Shown: positions 44,376-57,100 of the stretch, one piece after another
Layout: every line of letters starts with the position of its first letter
Numbering within the stretch: position 1 is the first letter of the stretch
Origin: Promerops cafer
Taxonomy: Eukaryota > Chordata > Aves > Passeriformes > Nectariniidae
DNA length: 64,000 nucleotides
Direction: 5' to 3'
Assembly (NCBI GenBank): GCA_013398275.1
Contig: VZSE01009971.1
Coordinates: 89,014 to 153,013, forward strand
The notes under the pieces: generated by a model
Seen by the model: only the letters and a program-made list of their open reading frames with translations
The model's database searches: none
Told to the model about the DNA's origin: nothing
Made by a program: the position numbers and the translations under genes

Positions 44376-47300
44376 TTGCCTGAGTGTGGCTTTGGGCTTT
44401 CTCTACAACAGCAAGCTGTCAGTTTGGCTTTGTGACCCCTGGTCCCTCCAGGAGGTGACAAGAAATCTGTGGGAGCACAGCACGGTTCCCAGTCTTCTGT
44501 GAGCTCTGCCTGTTCTGCAAACCTGCTGCTGCAGTGGGGAGTGAGGCAGCAGCAAGTTCCTCCCAGGGAACTGTTCATCCCTGTCCCACACCAGAACATC
44601 CTCAGTGCAGGGGGACTCTTCTGAGGAGAGGTGAAGGTGAAGAAACTGAGGAAAAGTTTCCTTGATGAAGGTGAGAAGATGGTGCAAAGGAAGAAAAGGG
44701 AGAGCTCCTGTGTCCCTGCAGGGAAGGACAGCAGGAGGCACATGCCAGAGGAAGTGCTGGAGGACAGAAGGAAGACTGCAGTTCTTATCTGAGCTGATAC
44801 TGAGCTCCAGCCTTCTGCCAGAGAGCCTGTCCTGAAAATTGTCAGATCCTGGTCTGCTCCAAGGCTTAGCCACTCTTTCAGACTCCACATCATGGGATAA
44901 CACTGCATGGTGGTGTCCACAGTTGTTTTTTAAATACTGAACTGTCCTGCTGATAAGAATCAGTAATGCAGGCAGCTCTTCTCCTTAAGGGTGGTTTTTG
45001 GGGTTTTTTGAGTACTATCCATAGAAAGTGACACTAGAGCTGATTGGCTGCTGCTTTGGAGATTATAGAATGATGGAGTTACACGTGTAAAAGAAAAATA
45101 CTTTCTTTGCTTCTGGCAGGATTGTAATTTTCAGTCTCAGAGCTGGCTAAATACTGTTTAAAACAGAGCAGTCCTGGATTTGTATTCACATTCATTTTAG
45201 CCAAACACTGAATTCCTTCACTTTTTCCTCATATGGGCTATTCATTCCTATTTGAAATCAATTCATCTGTAGTTAACCATTTTTTTTTCTTTCTCTGAGT
45301 AGAAGCTGTCAGTAATGGAGTGAGGATCAGTTTTCAGAGAGAAGCTGACCTGAAAAACAGATCCCTAAGCAAATCCATTACAAACTTTATGATCTTCGTG
45401 GGTCCCATCCAACTGAGGACACTCTGTGACTTTAAAAACAGTTATTTAATTTTTGTTGTTGTTTTTGCAGGGAGGAGAGTTACCCTGGGGCAGTTATACC
45501 AGATATTTTTGTTCTCCTGGCTTGTCAGTGGTGACACAAAATACAGCCACTGCAGGCTATGTGTTGTATTCAGACTGCTGGTTGAGAGGATGCTGGATTT
45601 TCTGATTTAGTTTCTTCACTGGTAGTGTGATTAAGATTTGCATGGAATTTGCTTGAGGATCACCTGTGTTCCCAAAGCAGGGATGTCATAGGCTTGTTTG
45701 AGGTCATGGAACACAGGAAATAAGTTATTCTCAAAAGTTCTTCACTCCCCTCAGGCTATTATTTATAGTAACTGTAAACAAAATGTGCTGAACTTTGCTT
45801 TTTAATTGTGAAATCAGGAGTAGTGTATCACTTGCTTAGCACCTGCTTGCAAAGGCAAATGCTGTTTACCTCTGATGAGTCCCAAGTTGGGATTATCAAG
45901 TGTTCAAGGGGAAGCTGATGCTCTGGGAGGCTTAGGCAGAAATGTAACCCTGCCTGGAACATTCTTTTTGAGAGCACTTGTTAAAACATGTGAGTGAGCT
46001 GTCTCCCAGCCATGCACATCCCTCTTGTGCAAGCAGCTTTGGGTGCTGGTTGTTTACCCACTGCTAGATGAGGGACTCTCTGCAGTTAGAAATAAAAAGG
46101 GCAGCAAAACACCTTGTCTGAGCTGCTGCTGTCCTGCCACAATTAGGTTAAATGTTAAAAGGTGTGTCCCAAATCCAGGCAAGCCATTTGTGATTGGATT
46201 GGTGAATGAAGGTGGCTTCCAAGACATGTGTGAGTTTGCCAGGGTTGTGTGAATGTTGCCACAGAGAAGATACTATGGGGTTTTTTTGTTTTATAGGGCA
46301 TTGTGTAAGATTTTGCTTGTGCTTGTAGAAGCCAAATCTACAGAAAATCCCTGAAACCACAATCTGCTTGGCACACTTAGCTGCATATTTTGGTAGGAGC
46401 AAGAGTAGACAGGCATTACAAAGAAGTCCATGGAAATTATTGCAGACCAGCATCTCCTGCTTGCTGGAGAAAAGATGCCAGCCTGTGATCCTGAAAAGAG
46501 ATGTTGAAACCATCCCAGACCCCTTGTTGGTTCTTCTCTTCATTATTTCCTCTGTATCAGACAAGCCTGTGGAGAAATGCTGCTCTGCCAGCTGTGCTAG
46601 AAGATGCCAAATCCTGGGCTCCTCTGTTAAGAATTGTTCTTTAGGTAAGAATGTGAGGTTGAATGTTCCCTGGCATGATCCTCTCCACTCCAGAGAACTT
46701 CACGACTGGCACAGATGGGATGTGAAGATCAGGGTGGGCAATGGGATTGTACAAGGAGTGCTCCAGCAGGAGCCAGGGTTGGATGTGAGGCCTCTGCACT
46801 CTTTGACCCCACCTCTTACTGATTTTCTTCTGTTGGATCTGAACAAAACACTGGTAAAATGAGGGACAGTTTCTTCCCCACCTCTTGGAGAACCTACTCT
46901 GTGTATGTTTCAATAGATTTGACCAGAACAACCCTCTAGTAAATTTATACTACCCCTTTGTGGAAGCAGAGATCAATTTCTGGTGTGTTTCAGTATATTT
47001 TCCCCCCTCCAGAACAGGAATTTAGCATGCTGATGGGATTCTCAGCAGCCAAAGTGTGAGTTATTTTAGTTTAAATTCTTTTCTTTTCTTAAAAGTTTCC
47101 AAGCCTGTCCAGAATATTTCAGGTTTGGGCCAAGCTGAGGAGAAATTGCAGCCCTTGATTTCAGCCATCCCAGGTGGTTTGGGTGAATTTAGCTGGAAGG
47201 ATTTTGTATAAAGTGCCACAAAGACAGAAAGTGTTCCCAGAATTTAATATGGAGTTTAATCCTGTATTGTGCTAGTACCTCTCTCGAGATTAGCTAAATT

Positions 47301-48179
47301 ACAATATAATTTACTAAATTGCAATGTATCACAGCAGCTCTGTGTAATCCCATGCTGCAGACACCCAGAGGTTCAGAGTGCTGATTAATTCCCAATTCTG
47401 CTGAAAACAGAAAACATTATCATTTGTAACAAGTCAGCTGAAATATTCCAAGAATGGTTTCAGCTGTTTGCAGCTGGATTTGTACCCACTAGTTTATCCT
47501 GGGTGTGAGCAGGAGGTGGGGCTTTGTACATTCCCAATCCCAGGAATGCCTCTGCTGCTCTGGATTCCAGCAGCACCTCTCCCACTGCGAGGAGTGGAGC
47601 AGTGATGCTGCACTGAATGCAGGCAGCCCCAAAAAATGAGTCTCTATTGATAAAAGCAGAAGGATAAAGAGAATTTATGCTCTCAGATGTATGGATTTCT
47701 ATTTCCCCCCCAGTTATTTCTTACCTTTGCTTGCTCTGGGGTGTGTTTGGAGCACTCGTGGTGCATTCTTGAGCCCCTGTGCTCACAGCAGCAGAGCAGG
47801 CAGAGACAACCACAGCCACCCAAACAGTGCCAGATGGAAATCCCTCATGTCAGCTTCACATGACTTCACCTCTCAGTGTTTGGGCTCTGATTGCAGGCTT
47901 GTGCTCTGGTTTGTTGTGCTCCTTTGGAAGCATTGTTTTCTGTAATTAAAAAATGATGATGACACGCAGTCACCAGCTGTGCCAGGCACAGTTCTACAGC
48001 AAGCACAGCTCCGTGACAGATACGTTCAGATGGATTGGTCACATTTCCTCTAATAACCCATCAGGAGCCAGCTTGCTTGTTATGTTTTGATAGTCTTGGT
48101 GTTCACTGCAGAGCTGAAGAAAAGCATTGTGGATGGCTCCCCCATTAATTTGGTTATATTTTAACCATATTTGTACTTC
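44376..48179. other. Intergenic sequence downstream of DARS2
   Basis: About 3.8 kb without a supported gene. The longest open frames (minus strand 44345-44920, plus strand 46368-46862) have no recognisable domain and no splice or start context that convinces me. I see no C/D snoRNA pair (RTGATGA with CTGA at snoRNA spacing) that would indicate GAS5. Confidence 0.5.
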
Positions 48180-48500
48180 ACAGAATCACGGAATCCAAGA
48201 ATGGTTTGGGTTGGGAGGGGTCTTAAAGACCCTCTAGTTCCACCCTGGGACACCTTCCACAATCCCAAGCTGCTCCAAGCCCTGTCCAGCCTGGCCTTGG
48301 ACACTTTCAGGGATCCAGAGACAGCCACAGCTTCTCTGGGCACCTGTGCCAGGGCCTGCCCACCCTCACAGGGAAGAATTTCTTCCCAATATCCCATCTA
48401 AACCTGCTCTCTGTCACTTTAAACTTCTATCCCCTTGTCCTGTCACTGCATGCCCTTGCAAAAAGTACCTCCCCCTCTTTCTTGTAGACTCCCTTCTGTA
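48180..48500 (-). mobile_element. CR1 LINE 3' fragment, intergenic
   Basis: Reversed CR1: CAGAATCACGGAATCCAAGA, ATGGTTTGGGTTGGGAGGGG, GACACTTTCAGGGATCCAGA, CACAGGGAAGAATTTCTTCC and TTGTCCTGTCACTGCATGCC. It is non-coding and truncated. Confidence 0.9.
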
Positions 48501-49689
48501 TTTTTATAGCCTTGTGTTCTGTTAAATTATGTGTTATTCTAAAAACTACTTCCTCATGCTTAATTTAAACCTCTCACCTGATCATTGCACAAGGCACCTT
48601 CCCATGTAGCTTATAGAAGTAATGATATTCAAATTTCTTATGTGTTTTCTGTTCTGCTTATAACTTCATGAATTAATATCCTCTTTTTTTCCATTCACAT
48701 TTATTTTAAGCTGTACAGTTTTAGGCAATTTCACCTACTTTCCTGAGGAATCCTGCATGCCTTCTGTGCAGTGACTTTCCATGCACCCATGGACAGCTGG
48801 ATGGCCAAAGCTGAATGCTGTTATTGGTTGTTCTGGTGTTTTTTCCCCCCACATCTTGCTGTTAGTATTTACCAACTTTCAGTTCCAGTGACTAGGTACT
48901 TTTTTGGTGCAAAAACTAGTATTAAATCACATATTTATATAGGTAATTTAAAAACATTAACTGCTGAAAAAGATCCCAATCTACCTGACAAAGCAAGGAG
49001 CAAATTTGGACAACACTTTCTACTTGCCCAAGTGGCAAAGTGAACAGTATAAAAAACATTTCTGAGAACAGTTGGTACAAGGGGCCTGTTTGGTGGCAGT
49101 TTTCTCTGCAACAGCAATCACAGTGTACTCCTGGATTTTTTAATATTGCCCTCTACTTGGAGAGTGATAGATTTAAAACTCTCAGTCCTGAGAATTTTAC
49201 TTGTTTACTTGGGCAATTTGAAGGGAATTGTAGATGAAGTCCTCAGCTCCTTGATGGTGTCCTTTGAAATGCAGGCTCCTTGTTTGTCATCTATTCAATT
49301 TTCCTTGCCATTATTTTTATTTGTATGTAAAGAAAAAAGACATCCAGGGTGCTTCTGGGAAAGAAAAGCCTTCGATAGCTTTTTTCCTGCAGCATGAGCA
49401 GAACTAATTTGACAGCAATTACAGCACCAGGGCTCTGAGGAGAAGGACTGAGTGACTCCCATCCTTTCACACAGCATCACTTCACTCCCAGTGGCAAAAC
49501 AACACTGCCCAGAGCCAGGAGTTCTCCTGAGGATGACACAGCCCCTGGTAACTGTGGAATTGCCCTTTTTTTGCAGCTTTGTACCAACCTGCCAGAGAAC
49601 CGTGAGGAGATGGGGGTGGATGACAGGCTGAGCAGCTCAAGGTATTGTCCCAGAGGGAGCATCCCAGAAATAGCCTGGGGAAGAGACTC

Positions 49690-49900
49690 ATTGTGGCCTT
49701 CCAGAACTTTCTTCCCTGTGAGGAGGCCCTGGCACAGGTTGCCCAGAGAAGCTGTGGCTGTCCCTGGATCCCTGGAAGTGCCCAAGGCCAGGTTGGATGG
49801 GGTAACCTGGGATAGTGGAAGGTGTCCTGCCCATGGCAGGGGGGTGGAAGGAGATGTTGTTTAAGATCCCCCCAACCCAAACCATTCCATGCTTCTCTGA
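49690..49900 (+). mobile_element. CR1 LINE 3' fragment, intergenic
   Basis: Sense CR1 tail: GTGGCCTTCCAGAACTTTCT, TTGCCCAGAGAAGCTGTGGC, AGTGCCCAAGGCCAGGTTGG and GGATAGTGGAAGGTGTCC, ending CCATTCCATGCTTCTCTGA. Confidence 0.88.
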
Positions 49901-52399
49901 GTACTTCAAAGCTCACAGAGGAAGCTCACTCATCTCTAACCTCCCATGCTTCTTTTCAAGGAAAGAGTTTAAATAAAAGGTGCCCTGTCATATTCATAGC
50001 AAAAGATTAAAAAAGCAATTATGGAAGGTGAGAGCTTGATTTGGATGTTTGTCTTATAAAAATCCCGAGAATTCTCTAAATAGAATTTAAACTGAAAGCA
50101 TATGAAGCCATGAATTCTCAGCTCCCATTTGCACTGTTAATATTGTATAACTAAAGCCAGATCCAGCAAAAAAAAGGATTCTTTTAATGGGAGGAGCATA
50201 ATTTTAGCACAGCTGCCACAGAAACACACAGGGCCAAGCTCTGCCCACAGTTGCCTCTGGAGATAGCTGGGTTTAATGCATTTGCAGGAGCTATGTGGAG
50301 AAAATCTCTGGCATGCTGTTACTAATTCCATTTGTGGAAGATGAGATAAATATTAATGAATATAAACACCTATTAAATGTAGACTCACCAGTTAAATAAC
50401 TGTGCTGACTGAATTAATGTGCAGAGAGGTACTTTGTATTCAGGAATGTTCAGCTGGAATGATGCTTTCTGAAAGGCAATTTCTGTGAGTTTATAATTTT
50501 GTTAATGCTACCTGAAAAACCTGCTGTTGAAGTTGGGAGCCTGCAGACATTTTTTCTTCACATCAAGGTCATTTCCATCCCTTTTTTGTGCTCCTCTCTG
50601 CTTCCTTGGCTCATCGGAGGGGTGCCTGATGAGCAGCCCTTCATCACTTCAGCCAGGACCAGATTTTGGACCCAGAACACTGCATGGCCTCCTAAAACAG
50701 CTGCTGCAGTTCTGGTGAGGACCAGGACTAAATGACTGAGCTTTGGAGGATACAGAAATTAGCTGACAGAAATAAAATAAGGTGCAGCTAATTCGTGCTG
50801 CCTCCCCATGGCTCCAGCTTAAAAAGATTTAAAAATACTGAAAAGTGTCAAAATAATCAGAATCTATTATGCAACAGTAGGAAATACTGAAGCTGTTCTT
50901 TAAATAGCCAGTGACACAGAAGATTTTTGTGTGCTTTCCTGGGGGTTACTGTTCCTTTTGAAATCCTAAAAGAGGTTGCTGCTTTTTTCCTTAGCCTTCC
51001 ACAGTAGTGGGAATTAAAAGCTGGAGGTACAAATGGTGTGGAGATATATAAATTCTGTGATACTATGCATCCTATAGTGAAGAATAGGCATCCTACAATG
51101 TGCAGTTATAGAAAACTGTAGTCATTTTAACAAACTCATAATCAGGAAATGTCCTTTAACGTAGAAGTCGATGTAGGGTGCTCATTTATTTATTAAGTAT
51201 ACCAGGAGGAAAGGGAAAATTGAGGATGGGAATTCTGCTGGAGGCTGTGTCCATCATAAAAGAGGAGTAAGGTGCTCAGGAGGGTGAGTTGCTTCACTCA
51301 CCTTGCTCTCAACAGCCAGGACTTGAACCTAAAGCTGTAAAAGCACTGGGATATTTCCAACTGAGCTGAATTTGAATTATGACCTCTTTGGCAACTCTTG
51401 CATTTCACTTGGCTTTGCTTTTGAACTGCTGCAGGTTTGTTTGGGGGTTTTTCTCCCTCCCTGGAGCTGGAGTTATAAATTTGCCATATAAAATTTCATG
51501 ATAGATGGAGTGTTGGGCTGTTGGGAATGAGCTTTTTGTGACACTGACCTAAGGTGCCACTAATCAGTGAATAAAAACACTTCTCCCTTTGTAACCCTGG
51601 GCTTGGTTTATTCTCTAAACCTGCAGGAAAAATGCATTTTGCTTCATCATGATCCATTAATGTTAGAAATACTTGTTCTGATTGTGACAACCCTTCCTTT
51701 CAGTGGTCCTGGTGATCACAACAAATGAGGTCAGCATTTCCCTTGGTCCTCCTCAGGCAGTTAATGTCCATGTGGGATAATCACGGGGACAGAAAGAACT
51801 ATCCAAAAATGTCAAGAAGGCCAAAATGGTTATTTTTCATAGTTGTCATTGTTATAAAGTTCAAGAGAAAAAAGTGCTGAGTAGCACTGCTGGTGATAAT
51901 GACAAATAGTGAGGGCTTTGCTTAGAATAGAGGGGAAAAAATTACATTCAAGAGGGCTCTTGGGAAATCAGGTGGTCTCAAGCTGCCTGGGTGGCAGTAA
52001 TTTCAATAAGGAGTTTTGAAGTGATTTCAGGATAATTTGTGGTGTTTCCTGATAAATTTGGGTGGATAGGTGAGGAACCTGACAGCTGTAAAACTTGCTC
52101 AGTACCTGTCTCTAATAGGAAGAAAGGGGACCTGGGTAATTACTGATCAGTTTAATTTTCACTTGCAGGAGGAAAAAAAAAACCCTGAAAAAAAAAGCAC
52201 AAGTCTGGAAGGTGCTGGACAGGTAAAACCATGGGGTTGTTTGGGGAAGTGTCATCTCAAACCAGAGTAATGTCATCCTCTGACAAGATTAAAAGTTCTC
52301 ATTGCTATGGGAGAGACAGTATGTGACAAATACCAACTCTTGGGCATGGTCACACTGTGCCAGACTCAGGATGAAACTGGGTGCAAAATGGTTGGATGG
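49901..52399. other. Intergenic AT-rich sequence
   Basis: About 2.5 kb with no supported gene. It contains the tRNA-like remnant at 51315-51375, described separately, and nothing else I can name. Confidence 0.5.
51315..51375 (-). repeat. tRNA-derived remnant (possible ancient SINE head)
   Basis: On the minus strand a box A-like CAGCTCAGTTGG (51357-51368) is followed about 27 nt later by a box B-like GGTTCAAGTC (51320-51329). The latter sits in an intact 5-bp T arm (TTAGG/CCTGG around TTCAAGT). The D stem and acceptor stem do not pair and the anticodon loop is degenerate, so this is not a working tRNA. A tRNA-derived SINE or tRNA pseudogene is the likely origin; the family is unknown. Confidence 0.5.
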
Positions 52400-52695
52400 T
52401 CACAGAATTGTGGAATGGTTTGGGCTGGAAGGTACCTTAAAGCTGATCTCATTCCAACCCCTCTGCCACAGGCAGGGACACCTTCCACTAGGCCAGGTTC
52501 TTCAGTGCCCCACCCAACCTGGCCTTAAACAGTTCCAGGGATGGGGCAACCTTCTCCACCCTCACTGGGAAGGATTTCTTCTTAATATCTAATCTAAATC
52601 TTCCTTCAGCTTCAAGCCATTCTCCCTTGTCCTGTCACTACATGCTGGTGTGAAAAGTCCCTCTCCAGCCTACTTGTAAGCCCCTTTAGGCACTG
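52400..52695 (-). mobile_element. CR1 LINE 3' fragment, intergenic
   Basis: Reversed CR1: CACAGAATTGTGGAATGGTT, GACACCTTCCACTAGGCCAG, AACAGTTCCAGGGATGGGGC, CACTGGGAAGGATTTCTTC and TGTCCTGTCACTACATGC. Confidence 0.9.
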
Positions 52696-53231
52696 GAAGG
52701 CTGCTATAGGGTAAATTAAATGGGTATTTTCAGGTCCTTTAGTTCAGTCTGGGATGGTGAATAGAAAATGTTGTTTCCTGTATTTGTGCACAAACCAGTA
52801 CAAATTTGAGAATCTGTAGGTTAGTGGGAGAGCTTTCAAGCCTTGATAAATTGAGAAATAGTCCTGGCAAACGTGGGGAAAGCCCACAGTGAGTGTGAGA
52901 TGCTGGATTTGGAGGAAGCAGCCCTGCAGTCAGCAGCTGTTGAGCCAGCAGAAGCTGCTCTGCTGACGCTGGGTCACAAGCTGAGCAGGAGTCAACAAAC
53001 TCGGCCCATTGTGCAAAGGCAAACACCACGCTGGCTGTGAACTGTCCTGCAGACAGTGAAACACACGCGGCTGGCTCCTCCTGCTGCTCTCACCCAGAAT
53101 ACCCAATTCTGGGCCTCAGCTGTGCTGCTGGGGACACCCTGCAGGCTGCCCCAATCCCAGTCCGTGCTGGGCCAGAGCAGAGCTGTTCACTGCTGCCTTG
53201 TGATCTGGGTGCTGAATGGGCTGTCTGCTTC
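52696..53231. other. Intergenic sequence between a CR1 and solo LTR copy C
   Basis: No gene, RNA or named repeat recognised. Confidence 0.5.
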
Positions 53232-53235
53232 CTCC

Positions 53236-54126
53236 TGTGAAAAACGAGGTTCACTTCTGGTAAACTAGAAAAGGTTTAATAAGAATAAAGACAGTAGGAG
53301 ACAGACATAAAGCAAATGGTTAATAGGGCCAGGTGCCTCGGCATTCAGCCAAGAAGCACACTTCAACTTTGAGAAGCATTCCTTTCTATATGTTTTTACC
53401 AATTCTTCCCTTTCTTTTATTTTGTAAATTAGCATTTTTTAATCTTTTTCTGCATCTTCTTATGTTGCTAGTCTGTGCATTATTCTGATCAATCAATTTC
53501 TTCTCCTGTATTCAACTGTCATTTCTATCTGGACAGATGGATCTCTTGTTTATTTTGTACTTTCTTGAGTTAGCAAAAGCTTTACTTCACATCCTCTTAT
53601 TTCTAAGCTTCATCAGCAACAAAGGAAACTATATTCATATGATAAAGTTTTTCAACATTTTACATATAGCATTCACTTAAACATTAGTGAAAAGCCAATA
53701 ATATAATAAACACTCATAACATATAGTTAGGGTTACATGCATTAACTTATACATTACTCAGACATTTCTTTGAGTTTGGGTGTTACAGTGGTCTGTTGTT
53801 TTCTGAGTTTTCCTATCTTAGCTCATCATCAATAAATTTTGGGTGACTTGTTTTCACACTCTCCTTGAGAAAAGTTATGTGTCTTCCTCCCCTCTCTGGG
53901 CATTTCCTCCCATCTGCTATTCTGGTTTGTGTTACTGTTATCACATGGATAAGTCAGCAAAAAGACAACTTTACATATTTTAGTTACACAAAGGACCCAC
54001 ATGGCTAGCAATGCATACTTAACTTAGGAGATTACAAGCAACCAAAATCATAATTTAGACTAGATTTAAATACTTATCAATAACATACAAATGCAAAAGC
54101 CAACCTTATTATATGTGTTTATAACA
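53236..54126 (-). mobile_element. Solo LTR, copy C, inverted (891 bp)
   Basis: On the + strand it starts TGTGAAAAACGAGG and ends TTATATGTGTTTATAACA, so it is reversed relative to copies A and B. It is flanked by a perfect 4-bp duplication CTCC (53232-53235 and 54127-54130). It matches copy B end to end with scattered substitutions and small indels. No internal viral gene is present, consistent with LTR-LTR recombination. Confidence 0.9.
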
Positions 54127-54130
54127 CTCC

Positions 54131-57100
54131 TGCCAGCAGGGAAGGCAGAGACTGATGGGGGTGAATAAATGGGGTTCTCTTTTGGGTGCTGTGCATGGTT
54201 GCTGCCCTGGGCCACACAGAGGTGACCTGCTATGCCAGCCTGCTGTGACACTCTGTGGCCACTCCAGCTTCTTTAGCAGGTGTCCATGTTTTCCAAGACA
54301 GAGAGATGCTCATACTTGGGTAGCTGTGGAAGTCCATTATTATTTTTTTTTCTTCTTGATCTCATTTCTCTTGGTTTTAACTGTACAGTCCCAGAGGATG
54401 ACCATGTCCCCAGTACTGGATTTTTAGGGGATGTTATTCCCACAGTACCTTGCTGCATTCTGTGGGTGCTACCAGAAATCCACAGGACTCCTGGGAATTG
54501 CATCCACGCTGTCTTTGCAGGCAGTCTGAGCTCAGAATGGATCTGGATCTGCTCCTCTTGTCCGTGCAGCTGTGGGGTCTCAGGAACACCTCATTTGCCT
54601 GCTGCTAAAGGCAGGTGATGGAACATCCTGAAACATAACTCCCTCTCTGGGGGTCACCTTGATTGCACGTATTTGGTCATGTACAACTCCCCGTGTATAA
54701 GGGGACTGCAGGATATGCAGAATTTGGGCAATAAATACAGATTTATGGCTTTGAACCACAGTGAGGACAGGCAGATTTTAACAAGCTGCTAGACCAGGCT
54801 TTAGAATGCTTCTGCCTTCCTCTCCTAAAGCCACCCAAAGAATCCTTCTTGGCTCTGCAGCATTGCCAGGAGCAGAAGGGTTGGTCTCCAGTGCTCCCTG
54901 CAGCAGATCCTCAGCAGTGCTCAGTTGCTGTCTTCTGCCCCCACGAGTATTTCCTGGAGAATTTTCAGGCCTTCCCAACTCATGGCTATTTATAAGGCAC
55001 TTTCTGCTGGCTGCCAGCGTGGCTCTGGGTTTTGCTGGGCTGTGCTGATGGAGATGTGAAAGATAAATTCACCTGCAGGTGCTTAGTCAGAGCTGGCATG
55101 TTGTTTTCCAGGCATGGGAGCCAATTCTCAGGGTCAAAGTGTCTGGACTGCGTTTGGCCAAGCATCTGGATGGTGGCCAGTGTCACGAGAGTGGCTAATG
55201 CCAGCAGGCTGGGCAGGAGACAGGCATCACTTGGTTCTTGGCCTCTGGTTCTTTGCCAAACGGTGCTGGGGTCACACTGACCTCCACAGGGGGGAGAGAC
55301 ACACCTGTGTCCCTGCTCTTTGAACAGAGGCTCAGCAGCCTTCCAGATGTTTGTTTAGCAATGCAAGGGCTAAACAGACAGCAGCAGATGGGATGGCCCT
55401 CTCTGTCGTGCTCCAGACAGCTCCAGGACACGTTTTTGGGAGCTGCTGCTCACAGTGGGTGGGTTTGAGTGATGAGGGAGCAGCAGGATTGCTGTTGGAT
55501 CCTTCTCAGTTCTGATTAGGAAGGAGCACTGGAAGATGATGGCTCACCTCTGAGCTCTGTGTGCTGCTGCTGCTGCTGCAGCGAGGGTAAATACAGAATC
55601 AATAGCAGGTTTTAGAACACCTTTTTTTTTTGTTGTTTTCTCCCCCAGAAATGTTTTGCCAAGACAGTTGCTCCCAGGGGCATTTATTTTAGGAGAGAGG
55701 TTACCTCAGGAGTCATTTCCCAAGAGACTTCTCTGTTATGTGATGTTTTAGCAAGAAAGACCTTCTCCAGAGACTGTGCATTCTCTCGGGGGATTCACGT
55801 TTTGCAGATCATTTCCTTGCATGTTTCAAAAAAGCCAATTTCTGTCCCCTTTTATTTGAAAACAACACCTCATATCAGTCGTCGCCTTCGGTCTGTGATG
55901 TGGTGGCCTCCCTCACCTCCCAGGCTGGACTTCAGGTGGACAGGAGTCATCCTGCTGTCTGCAGCCAGTGCTGCCCTTGGCTACAGGTACTCAAAGCCCT
56001 GGGTCACCATCCTTTCTGGAAGTCTCATCCCTTACTGCTTTAGGATAAGTGTCCAGGAATATGGCCCCAGGCTCAGGGAATAGTGGAGCCAGAGGCCACA
56101 GAAGCTTCCACTGTTTAGTCCTTTTCCTCTTGGTTTCCCCGCTGGAATGACTTTGCTGCCACTTGCGAGCCCAGTCCAGCCCTTAAAGGGCTTTCCCAGA
56201 GTGCCAGGGTGACAAATTCAAAGCCAAACGAGGAGCAGTGTCGTGCTGTTTCCCACCAGTGCCAGCACTGCCACATGATGATTTCTGGAGCTGAAAGACC
56301 TCTGAAGTGCAGGGTTGGCTGAAAAACCCTGGAGCGACTGGCTCTGGGGTTTCCATTTCCAAGGCTGGGGATTGCTGGATTGCCAACCTGGTTTAAGTAG
56401 GGCAGAGAATGTGAGTGAAAGGGGAAAGAAATGTCACAGGCGGGCAGGGAGCTGTCTGCCCCTGCCGGGACCCGACGTGGATCCAAGCCATCAGGCTTCA
56501 CAGCCAGGACGAGCTGCTAATTTCAGTCGTGGCACTGCCCCAGCTGCCCTGCTTGGAAAAACGCTTGGGTTTTGTTTGTGCACAAGGGAGTCGTGTTTTG
56601 CGGGTGCCCCGTCCACCACGGGGGACGTCTCTGTGAGCAGAGGGCCAGCACTAATGCCATCCTGTGTGGCTGGGAATGAATTCACCCTTTATTCTGTGCT
56701 CTCCATCCCTGCTGGGCCGGGAGCCCTGCCCCGCTCACAGGCGGGCGGAGATGCTGCCATTTGCAGCTCCACACCCTGGTGCCTCTAATCCCGGACAAAA
56801 CCCGGCCGGTGGAGCAGCAAACACAACAAGACCTCTATTCTTAGCCTGGAAAGCCTCCGAGCTGGTTCTTTGGGGTGTGGGGCGATGAATATGCAGTTGC
56901 TGGAGCTCTCACAAAGCCCTGAGCCTCCTCTCCCATTGGATCTGTAGCCTTTGCTGCAGCTTTTCACAGTTACATAAATATGGCCTATTTTCCCCTCACA
57001 AATTAACATCTTGCTTGCTAAGTTTAGGCTTTTGCATGCATACAAAACAAACCTGCTTTTTCACACGCAGCTGGAAATCCTGGGTCACCCAGGGAGAAGC

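Noticed and set aside
44345..44920. 191-codon minus-strand open frame overlapping the DARS2 3' end, with an overlapping 166-codon frame
   Set aside because: Two frames are open at once on the same strand, which points to composition; no family resemblance and it overlaps the DARS2 3' UTR.
46368..46862. 164-codon plus-strand open frame downstream of DARS2
   Set aside because: No homology recognised; the opposite strand is also open over part of it; no start or splice context.
47952..48010. Possible C/D snoRNA (ATGATGA motif)
   Set aside because: No box D (CTGA) at suitable distance and no terminal stem.
56275..56310. Possible C/D snoRNA (ATGATGA followed by CTGA)
   Set aside because: The boxes are only about 30 bp apart, too close for a C/D snoRNA, and the flanks do not pair.
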